Of a stretch of DNA of 64,000 nucleotides, positions 54,862 through 64,000 are shown in pieces. A program made the translations under genes and the position numbers. The stretch lies in assembly GCA_011799875.1 (NCBI GenBank), contig CM022298.1, positions 195,755,452-195,819,451 on the forward strand, written 5' to 3'. Source of the stretch: Thinopyrum elongatum (lineage: Eukaryota; Streptophyta; Magnoliopsida; Poales; Poaceae). How positions within the stretch are numbered: position 1 is the stretch's first letter; each line of letters opens with the position of its first letter. The notes beneath the pieces were generated by a model, which saw only the letters and a program-made list of their open reading frames with translations, did not search any database and was not told the DNA's origin.

Positions 54862-55744
54862 ATGGCGTCTAGCGAGGGAAACTATCACCGTAGAGGCCCT
54901 TACTTTGATGGTACTAATTTTGCTAGTTGGAAGCATAAGATGAAAATACATATTCTTGGTCATAACCCCGCCGTTTGGGCTGTTGTGCGTATTGGCTTGC
55001 AACATGATTTCTTCGAGGATGGAAAAGAACCGGATCGTGAACCGACAGCGGAAGAAATGAAAATGTTGCAGTACAATGCTCAAGCTTGCGATATTCTCTT
55101 CAATGGATTGTGCCCCAAAGAATTCAACAAAATCAGCCACCTTGAGAATGCAAAGGAAATTTGGGATACTTTAGTTGATATGCATGAAGGTACCGAGTCC
55201 GTTAAGGAATCCAAATTGGATGTGCTTCAAAGTCAACTTGACAAGTTCAAGATGAAGGATGGTGAAGGTGTCGCCGAAATGTACTCTAGGCTTGCTCTCA
55301 TCACAAATGAGAGTGCCGGCTTAGGAAGCGAAGAGATACCAAAAAATTCATCATCAAGAAGATCCTAAGAGCCTTGGATGGAAAATATGATACTGTGTGC
55401 ACCTTGATCCAAATGATTCCTAACTACAAAGATCTCAAGCCCACGGAAGTCATCGGTAGAATTGTTGCTCATGAGATGTCACTCAAGGATAAGGAAGAGC
55501 TCCACAACAAGTCAAGTGGCGCTTACAAAGCTTCAAGTGATGCTCCTACAACATCAAGTGAGAAGCAAGTCTCCAATGAATAATTGAGCTTATTGGTGAA
55601 GAACTTCAACAAGTTCTACAAGAATAGAAGCAAGGAGAGAAGCTCCAAGTCAAGGTCCTACAATGACAAAAGATCTCCCAGTCGTGATCGTAATTGCTAC
55701 AATTGTGGAAGACCCAGGCACTACTCCAATGAGTGTAGGGCTCC
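54862..55744 (+). pseudogene. Copia gag (UBN2-type) with zinc knuckle, frameshifted and interrupted
   Basis: Starts MASSEGNYHRRGPYFDGTNF; the FDGTNFASWKHKM motif and LENAKEIWDTLVDMHEGT mark a Copia gag of the PF14223 type. A one-base loss near 55340 shifts the frame (stop at 55368). The alternative frame continues as DGKYDTVCTLIQMIPNYKDL to SEKQVSNE and a stop at about 55580-55582. Beyond it the same frame encodes a basic linker and a CX2CX4HX4C knuckle, CYNCGRPRHYSNEC (55696-55737). Element C interrupts seven bases later. Gag packages the element RNA; this copy is broken in three ways. Confidence 0.88.
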
Positions 55745-56542
55745 TGTAACGCCTGGATAATTTTGCTATAGTGAACCTCTGCTAACAATGCCACGTCACC
55801 TCCGTTACTGTTGCTAATCTCGCGTTAGTTCGAAACCGGTTCGAATTCAAATTTGAATTTTTGTCAAACATCAAAAATTTCCAAACATTAAAACTAAAAT
55901 GTTCGGAGTGTGCCGATTAATGCCTAGGTATTTATGGTGAAGGAACCATGCTTTTATAAAAAGTCTAAATACTTTTAAATGAATTAAAATAGAAAAGAAA
56001 ATAAAGAAAAAGAAAAGGACTAAACGAAAACAAACAAAAAAAATAAAAACAGTGAGACCCCCCTTGCTGGGCCTCGGCCCAGCTAACCACTGGGCTAGCC
56101 AGGCCGGCCCACCCCATCCCCCCTTATCCCCCACGCCCCCGAAAACCCTATCCGATCAACCCCACTCCCCCCCCACGATCCCTTCTCCTCCCCCGTCTGG
56201 ATCGGGATCGAGCACGCGCGCCCGCCGATCCCCCCTGTCCGCGCCCATCCCCGCGGTCGCCGCGCCGGCGCGTGCGCCCCTGGCCGTGGTCGCCGCGGCG
56301 ACTCACACCCGCCCACGCCGAACGGCCGCCCTGGCCGCGTGCCCTGCTCCCGTGCTGTATGCTCGCCTCGGTCGGCTGCCGCCCGCTCGCCCCGCAAGCC
56401 CACCGGACTGGCCGGCCTCCGGCCGCGCCCTACGCCGCCTCCAGCCCGCCCCACTGGCCGCCGCCTATGCATGCCGCGCCACGGCCCGGCCACGGCCAGC
56501 CCAGCCACCGCCCGCTTGCCGCGCGCTGCCGCTGAAGATGGT

Positions 56543-56570
56543 GCTACAGTACCGTCGATGGTACTGTAGC
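56543..56570 (+). repeat. perfect 11-bp hairpin in LTR C
   Basis: GCTACAGTACC, six-base loop, GGTACTGTAGC. It sits at the end of the GC-rich block, where AT-rich sequence resumes. Confidence 0.8.
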
Positions 56571-57674
56571 GATGGCACTATTCATTGCGCTAGCTTTTGC
56601 GAAATCATGTTGAACACCCTTATGTACAGCAGCAAAACAACATCTAAATGTTTCCGAACGTGGGTAAAAATTATACGGAGATGTAGTACACTTGACGAGG
56701 TTCAAATGTTTCCATTGGACCAAATTCAATTGAGGCATAGATTAAATGCTATGAAAATGTCAAATTGCTACGTTCTGTTAAAAATGTAACAACTAAACAG
56801 TTTCTGGAATTAACATCGAGTCTCACTTTTCGTACAGAATTCTAATTAACCAAATGAACTCTATCAGTGGAGCAATTGATACCATCTTGTACATCACAGG
56901 AAAGTGATCAACATTGATATAAGGCACTAATACATAGGATGAACAGAACTCTAGATATAGCCTTTGGAAGACAGCCAAATAATGTTTGAAACTGAGGACT
57001 TGGCCAAATTTCAGTGAATTTAGAAAATCATTTAAAACTTCGAAAAATCATAGAAAATAAACCGTAACCCGGATCGAAAAACTTTGAACATGAAAGTTGC
57101 TCAGAACGACGAGACAAACCCGGATACGCTACCCGCTTACCCGCCGGTTGCCTCTAAATACCTGAACGTGGAACATTCCCCTCTCCGGTCATCAGTCTGA
57201 CGGATGTCCGGAACCGGGAAAACTTTCCCGGATGGGTTCCCCCTACCTCGGTATCGTGTAACCATACGTTAGGTCACACCCGGCACTGCGTATCGCCATG
57301 TCATACTTTGTGTTACAATTGTCTGCTTTGTATTTATTGTTTCCTCCCCCCTCTCTTTCCGATAGACCCCCGAGACCACCGCCACCGACGTTGCTGTGTA
57401 CGGCTACGTCGTTGACGACCAGATCATTTCAACAGAGCTTCCAGGCAAGCCCCCTCCCCTTTGATCAACCCGATATCGCCTATTCCTTCTCTCTACTGCT
57501 TGCATTAGAGTAGTGTAGCATGTTACTGCTTTCCGTTAATCCTATTCTGCTGCATAGCCTGTCTTTGCTACTACTGTTGATACCTTACCTGCAATCCTAA
57601 ATGCTTAGTATAGGTTGCTAGAATTACATCAGTGGCCCTACACTCTTGTCCGTCTGCCATGCTATACTACTGGG

Positions 57675-57702
57675 CCGTGATCACTTCGGGAGGTGATCAC
57701 GG
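57675..57702 (+). repeat. perfect 10-bp hairpin in LTR C
   Basis: CCGTGATCAC, eight-base loop TTCGGGAG, GTGATCACGG. Confidence 0.8.
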
Positions 57703-59099
57703 GTTTATATTATATACTATTACATACTTATGTTTCTGTTTGGAGATGGGGGCTGAAGGGGCAGGTGGTTCCATCCAGGTAGAGGTGGGCCTAGGTTCCC
57801 GACGGCCCCCGAGTGTTACTTTGTGGCGGAGCAACAGGGCAGGTTGTGACCACCTAGGAGACAGGTGGGCCTGTTCCCTAGTCGGCGTCCGTGGTTACTT
57901 CAAATTAACACGCTTAACGAGATTGGGTATTTGATCTGAGTCTGGCTACAAGCCTATACACGCTAACCACCACACGGGAACAGTTATGGGTACTCGACGT
58001 CGTGGTATCAGCCGAAGCCTCCTAGACGTCAGCGACTGAGTGGCGCGCGCCGGGTTGGACCGCGTAACGCAACTTCCTTTGTAATGGAGGTTGCTAGGTC
58101 TGCTCACCGGCCGCCCACGCAACGTGCAGGTGTGCAATGGGCGATGGGCCCAGACCCCTGCGCGCATAGGATTTAGACCGGCGTGCTGACCTCTCTGTTA
58201 GGCCTAGGTAGGGCTGCGACATGTTGATCTTTCGAGGCTGGGCATGACCCAGGAAAGTGTGTCCGGCCAGAGGGATCGAGCGTGTTGGGTAATGTGGTGC
58301 ACCCCTGCAGGGAAGTTTATCTATTCGAATAGCCGTGTCCCTCGGTAAAAGGACGACCCGGAGTTGTACCTCGACCTTATGACAACTAGAACCGGATACT
58401 TAATAAAACACACCCTTTCAAGTGCCAGATACAACCCGGTGATCGCTCTCTCACAGGGCGACGAGGAGAGGATCGTCGGGTAGGATTATGCTATGCGATG
58501 TTACTTGGTGAACTTACCAGCTACTCTCTTCTATATGCTTCAAGATGGAGGCTACCAGAAGCGTAGTCTTTGATAGGACTAGCTATCCCCCTCTTATTCT
58601 GGCATTCTGCAGTTCAGTCCACCGATACTATCATTTCATTGATACCCATTGCATATGTAGTGTAGATCCTTGCTTGTGAGTACTTTGGATGAGTACTCAC
58701 GGTTGCTTTGCTCCCTCTTTTCCCCCTTTTTCCATTCTTCTCGGACGTCGCAACCAGATGATGGAGCCCAGGAGCCAGACGCCACCTTCGACGACCCCTA
58801 CTACACTGAGGGTGCCTACTACTACGTGCAGGCCGCCGCCGACGACCAGGAGTAGTTTAGGAGGATCCCAGGCAGGAGGCCTGCGCCTCTTCGATCTGTA
58901 TCCCAGTTTGTGCTAGCCATCTTATGGCACCTTGTTTAACTTTATGTCTGTACTCAGATGTTGTTGCTTTCGCTGACTCGTCTATGATCGAGCACTTGTA
59001 TTTGAGCCCTCGAGGCCCCTGGCTTGTATTATGATGCTTGTATGACTTATTTATTTTTAGAGTTGTGTTGTGATATCTTCCCGTGAGTCCCTGATCTTG

Positions 59100-59123
59100 A
59101 TCATACACGTTTGCGTGTATGAT
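59100..59123 (+). terminator. perfect 10-bp hairpin near the end of LTR C
   Basis: ATCATACACG, loop TTTG, CGTGTATGAT, 29 bases before the LTR end. Position suggests a role at the RNA 3' end or in strand transfer; this is inference, since polyadenylation in plants needs no hairpin. Confidence 0.4.
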
Positions 59124-59155
59124 TAGTGTACAATTGAATCGGGGGCATCACAAGT

Positions 59156-59168
59156 TGGTATCAGAGGC
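59156..59168 (+). other. primer binding site of element C, Met-tRNA type
   Basis: TGGTATCAGAGGC three bases after the LTR end CATCACA. Confidence 0.85.
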
Positions 59169-62100
59169 AACTGCCTGTAGGAATCCCCTTCCAAACTCCT
59201 TGGCCGAAGTCGAGTCTAGTTATTGCAAAACTTTTACTATCATGGCTGTGTGGCTTACGGGCCCACATCGCCATTGGGTGGTATTAGGATCTTTTATTCC
59301 TCGACCTATACTCTGGGACTCTGATCTCTCTTCTATTCGGGTTAAAAATGAATTTACTAACTCTGACTCTAGGTTCTCGTAACTACTTCCTCCCGGAGAG
59401 CCCCTTATCACAGATGATCGACTGCTTCACCAGAAGATTCCGAAGATGCTATTCGATGTTTTCCCGGGACACCTAAGTCCATCGTCTTTGCAAATTCCAT
59501 ACCGCTGTTATATCCTTTAGGATAACTACATAACCTTGCCACTATGACATTCAATCCCCTTTGGTCTTGTTATTACAAGATGCCCCGAACTGCTCTTCGT
59601 TGTTCCGACAATCCTTGAGGTTACTGCCTTGCAGTTCTTGCCTCATGAATACCCCCTACGGATGATTCCTCGCACTTACCGAGTATCCGTTCTTCCCCCT
59701 TTGTTCATACGATTCCCAAGATACATTGGAATACTATTCAATCTTCCAAAAATCCTTAGCAACTTATTGCTCTGCAAATACTTGTCTGCTTGCATTATGG
59801 ATGCTTTCCATATGACTGGCAATATTCATTAGTATCCTTTGACACCGTCATTTTCATCTTATTGATTCAACATGAGTGCGAATGCACGCATTCATCAGTT
59901 GATCCTTTCTAATTATCTTCCGGCGCAGACGTCCTTTTGAACATGAGCTGGTTCTCGACCAATCAAATTGTCATCGATTGTGCCCCTAAGTCTATTCAAG
60001 TAACCCATCCTTGATCAAAGCGTCTGCTTCTGATCCTTCGTATTGGAATTCATAATTCCTTTGTTATCTAAGCATCAAATTATTCTGATGTCCTATAATC
60101 CGATGCCTTTGCGTTCTTTCTTCATCTGGTTGTGTGCCGATGCTCACATCAGCTCCGCTAGGGACATCCGATCCTTCGTCGGATTATTAATCGACAGTGT
60201 CCTTCATATTTAACTGCCTTGTGAATCCTTCCCCCGATACATAATACCTTTGGTAAATTGTATCCTCTGTTTTGCCAGCCATACTCTGCTTACGAGCTTG
60301 TGCTATGTACTCTTGAAGTTTGTAGTATATGTTCCTAAGATGCCCCGATGGGTTGAACCTATACTTTCACTAATCCGTGTGAACCCGAAACCGAAAGTTT
60401 TCATGAGTCATACTCTTCTGGTGTCTTGCCAGATAAATTCCCAACACTACAGCTTTATCAGAGCGAGAAGTAAATGAAATGTTATGCATTGGAAAAGTGG
60501 GAGTCGACCTTGAACTTTGTGTTCATGCCCTTGGAAACGATGTAGACCGTCTCGGAAGCTTCTTGCAAAATGATTATCCATCTGTATGATTCTTTCGGTA
60601 TCCTTAAATTGAACCTTGCAGATTTGGTTCGACCATACTATCCTTTTTCCCATATGTCTGAAAGAAATCCATTCCAGGCCTCATCAATTTTTGACAAGGT
60701 TAAAGTATCTGCTGTCATCGGTCAACGACCCAGTTCAACTTCTATCATGTTCTACCTTCGAGTTTTACCCCGTGGTATCTCGAGGATATCATGCCTTTGC
60801 ACGGCATCTTACTAACTTGTTGAAGTAATAACTTTCCTTGTCGTAATCACTCTACGGGTTCTAGGTTGCCGTCAACCGAGGACACCGTTTAGTAAATCAA
60901 ATCCGCTCTAAAATTCAAATACCCCTAGTAATTGTTACTGGGAAATTTTAACTCAGTCATGTCATCCTAGACCATCGGCTACACCCTTATCTTGCTATCT
61001 TTGATTGTGCTACCTCAACCTTCTTCAGTGCACAAATTCTTCAGAGTGCGTGCACGACTTACGTCGAGCTTTCAACATCATGTTTCTTGTTCTGAAAGGC
61101 AACTTTGATTCTGAGCTTGCATCTTACTTGTTGTTCCTATGACTTTAACGTTGTCATTCCCTGCTTGACGCCGTCGCTGTTTGATTGCGTCCTCTTGAAA
61201 CCTCCCGGCAAATGTGTCGAATCACCTTCAACACTTTGACTTCTTTCGAGATGTCAACTGTGTTCATGTTGAGGAATACCCTCCTTGCCCTCGATGCTTT
61301 TTGCTATCATCGACAACACCCTGAACTTCTTTTCATTGCGAGCTTGTCCATGTTATGGATGCAACTTGCTATCCTGTTTGCATTATATTCTACCTTGAAG
61401 TATTACTGTCCTTTATGCCGAGTATGTTGTGAGGATTGCTTCACCTCTTTGAAAATTCTTGGCATAGTGATACTTCTCACCGTCACCATTCTTTCTTGGT
61501 CCCCATGTTGATTCTAACCGGGATACCATCTAACAAGCGGTGCTGCTTGGATTCTGTACCTCTGGCAACCCTATTGCTTTAAATGTTAACGACTGACAGT
61601 TCGTTCTTAGACTGTTGGTTATTGAATTGCCATTCTAACATTGATCATGCTGCCTATGGTCATATTTTGGATGCACCTTTCAACCGATGATTAATGGTGT
61701 ATGTTTTCCTCGAGCATACAACCTTATGTCATTTGAATTGACAATTGTTATCTCCTTGTTCACATCATTGTGGAAATCCATCCGTGTGGAATTCTCGATG
61801 AATTATCGCTGAGTCCATCAGCCACCTCCTCATCCTCTCCTTGGTTTAATGATGAACTATTGTTTCGAGAACCCGCTCCTATAGTTCATTTCCCGAGAAT
61901 CTTACAATGTCATCTCGACAATTTGTGTTGCACCTTTTCTTCTCGGACATCCTGAGTCTGAGGTATCATGTCACCAATCAGATCTGAATCTCGGTCAGAC
62001 ATGATGGTTGGAACATAATTCTAGGAGTTATAATATTGGTCCTTTGATGACCCGGTAAGGTGATGTCATGCCTGGCACACCTGGCTGGAGGACCTATTAT

Positions 62101-63324
62101 TATAGTTCCTTTCTTTTGCAAGGTTAGCCATACTTTCGGGGAAAAATTGTAAGGCTTACCTTAGAAGTTGCTCCTGATGGATCATTTGTGTATCCAAAGT
62201 CTAGCCCTTGCTTGAAACATCATATCATTGCTACCTCAAAGCATAACTATGATACCCCGCTCATTAACAAAAACATTGGAGGCGCGGTGCTAAATGTTTC
62301 TTGGTCAGTTATCCAAACACCGTTGTATGGGTAACCTCATGGTTATTCCTTGCCTCTTTACCTAAATGGTTGGTTACTTACTGTCCCACTCGGTATACCA
62401 TGTCCTGCTTGTTCATGGGAAGGATATACTACTACTACTTGTGTTAAGTCACATTTTCCTTTCCGTTGTTCTGTTTAACCTTCTTGATCTATGTGATCTA
62501 AGCAGTAATAATTCCCTGCTTATGTAAACACCTTGTTGTACCACTCTATCAGTAAGACCCTGTTACCATTGTTGATGACATTCCGGTAACCACCGATGGA
62601 CGAGAACTTTGCCTATTGGTCCACCTCGTTTCAACGAGCAGGAAAATGGTTCTCTTCGTCCCTCGCCCTTGGTACCAACGTTGTTGCCGACATAACTGAC
62701 ATGCTACCCTCTGACATGCCTTGCTATCATGATCGTGCAAGATGTCACCTCTCCTCCTACTTTTAAACCACATGGTGGGCCCATAACCCACAGATCCACA
62801 GGATTAAAACCTGACTCTCCTGTACACCCCTGTTGCCAAAGTTATTCTTCGCGCTTGATTTCATATGTAATTCACGGGCCACCTTCCTAGTGACCTATTC
62901 TGGTATAAAACACAATACTTATTCTCGATGTTCTGGACCCCTTTCACATGTTGTTTTAGACATCGAACGATTGTCTATCCATTTGAAACTTCTTATTGTA
63001 CCTTCTTATTTTCCTCTCGATGTGTTTTAGTGGTTCAACTCGAGAGATAATCATGTGCTCATTCCTGGGGTAACCCTCAGATGATTAACCCTTATAGCAT
63101 CCTATCATTGTCAAGCTGCCCTTACCTATTCGTAAGTACGGTGAAGACCTCGAAGAAAGGATGCCGACTTCATCATGATGACCTGAGGTAGAGAGATGAA
63201 GACATCAACGAGAAGCATCACCCTCTCCGATGAGAGCGATAAGAACAAGAAGACTCGTTAGAATTTCGTAACCAAATCCTTTCCCCATTACTCCCCCTCT
63301 TAGATCTCGGGATGAGATTTCTTG
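59169..63324 (+). other. internal region of element C, no coding domain seen
   Basis: 4.2 kb in which the longest frames are about 110 codons and show no retroviral motif. Even composition and absence of tandem repeats suggest either a decayed coding region or a noncoding LARD-type interior. A 44-base block at 60495-60538 is shared with element Z (48957-48999). Confidence 0.6.
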
Positions 63325-63338
63325 TAGTGGAGGAGAAT
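63325..63338 (+). other. polypurine tract of element C
   Basis: TAGTGGAGGAGAAT directly before TGTAACGCCC; it follows TCTCGGGATGAGATTTC, a common lead-in of this Gypsy group. Confidence 0.8.
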
Positions 63339-64000
63339 TGTAACGCCCGGATAATTGTGCTACAGTGAACCTCTGCTAACAATGCCACGTCACCTCCATT
63401 ACTGTTGCTAATCTCGCGTTAGTTCGAAACCGGTTCGAATTCAAATTTGAATTTTTGTCAAACATCAAAAAATTCCAAACATTAAAACTAAAATGTTCGG
63501 AGTGTGCCGATTAATGCCTAGGTATTTATGGTGAAGGAACCATGCTTTTATAAAAAGTCTAAATACTTTTAAATGAATTAAAATAGAAAAGAAAATAAAG
63601 AAAAAGAAAAGGACTAAACAAAAACAAACAAAAAAAATAAAAACAGAGAGACCCCTCTTGCTGGGCCTCGGCCCAGCTAACCACTGGGCTAGCCAGGCCG
63701 GCCCACCCCATCCCCCCTTATCCCCCACACCCCCAAAAACCCTATCCGGTCAACCCCACTCCCCCCCACGATCCCTTCTCCTCCCCCGTCTGGATCGGGA
63801 TCGAGCACACGCGCCCGCCGATCCCCCCTGTCCGCGCCCATCCCCGCGGTCGCCTCGCCGGCGCGTGCGCCCCTGGCCGCGGTCGCCGCGGCGACTCATG
63901 CCCGCCCGCGCCGAACGGCCGCCCTGGCCGCGTGCCCTGCTCCCGCGCTGTATGCTCGCCTCGGTCGGCCGCCACCCGCTCGCCCCGCAAGCCCACCGGC
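63339..64000 (+). mobile_element. 3' LTR of element C, cut by the window end
   Basis: The first 662 bp match 55745 onward, including the GC-rich block. It runs off the window. Confidence 0.9.

Larger units (their letters stand above)
53217..55744 (+). mobile_element. element E: Copia-type retrotransposon, 5' part
   Basis: LTR 53217-54777, PBS, and the gag of a Copia element, interrupted at 55745 by element C. Its pol and 3' LTR should lie beyond the window on the far side of C. It is inserted in the gag of D. Confidence 0.85.
55745..59152 (+). mobile_element. 5' LTR of element C (3.4 kb)
   Basis: From TGTAACGCCTGGATAATTT to GGGGGCATCACA. A TATA-like TATAAAAAG lies at 55955-55963, and a very GC- and proline-codon-rich block at 56090-56540. 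Three perfect hairpins were noted (56543-56570, 57675-57702, 59100-59123). Confidence 0.88.
55745..64000 (+). mobile_element. element C: long-LTR retrotransposon without visible gag-pol, continues past the window
   Basis: 5' LTR 55745-59152, PBS 59156-59168, internal region 59169-63324, polypurine tract and the first 662 bp of the 3' LTR. The internal region is only 4.2 kb and shows no coding domains. Left flank GCTCC (55740-55744) is the expected target-site duplication; its partner is outside. By eye the first 660 bp of the LTRs differ at about 3%. Confidence 0.88.

Noticed and set aside
56052..56789. 245-codon plus-strand frame, rich in proline, alanine and arginine
   Set aside because: It lies in the GC-rich part of LTR C; composition follows GC content, the second half changes style abruptly, and the 3' LTR copy has differences without coding constraint. 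Likely leader sequence.
1..64000. CRISPR arrays, bacterial operons, tRNA or rRNA genes
   Set aside because: None found. Repeats are LTRs and element-internal modules; the only tRNA-like matches are 12-19-base primer binding sites.

Overview
The window is a repeat-packed stretch of a grass genome, almost certainly Triticeae (wheat, Aegilops or barley group). The evidence is a BARE1/WIS/Angela-type Copia polyprotein and LTR, several Gypsy LTRs opening TGATACGTCTCC with tRNA-Asp-type primer sites (PBS), LTRs opening TGTAACRCC, and a CACTA TNP2 transposase relic. I see no convincing host gene. Everything recognisable is a transposable element, whole, truncated or nested; dates below come from differences counted by eye.

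Left part (1-22505). Positions 1-7775 are the 3' part of a Tat-like Gypsy element. It carries a decayed antisense ORF with a PF04195-like domain and coiled coils, broken by a solo LTR (3942-5641, target-site duplication CCCAA). Its 3' LTR abuts a CACTA fragment (7776 to about 10745) holding a decayed TNP2 gene. Next comes a rearranged Angela-type Copia locus. A solo LTR (11714-13445, target-site duplication CAAGC) and its right flank up to 15017 are repeated at 19446-22746. Between the copies lies a Copia gag-pol reading frame, open up to the end of reverse transcriptase and then fused to unrelated LTR sequence.

Middle part (22506-36983). Element G (22506-27698, plus strand) is a Gypsy-like element without gag-pol; it has an acidic ORF and a duplicated ~730-bp noncoding module with hairpins. 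It is fused to element F (27699-36577, minus strand), which has a very long LTR (4.4 kb), a 3.2-kb internal region without gag-pol, and one short ORF with a double-stranded-RNA-binding-like pattern. An unassigned 406 bp follows.

Right part (36984-64000) is a nest. LTR A (36984-38371, continued 46330-46422) is split by the complete element B (38372-46324, target-site duplication ATACC, gag plus protease only). Element Z (46423-51274) has a truncated LTR and a decayed acidic ORF. Element D (51275-53216) is inserted in Z. Copia element E (53217-55744) follows D, and the long-LTR element C (55745 to the window end) is inserted in the gag of E.

The most interesting signals are: copies of the polypurine tract (PPT) built into paired hairpins in the 3' noncoding part of G, Z and B; the orphan ORF of F; the CGGT-N3-ACCG palindrome array in the Copia E U3; and the two-step history of the Angela locus. 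Most elements here lack their own polymerase, so they would have depended on proteins from autonomous relatives elsewhere in the genome.
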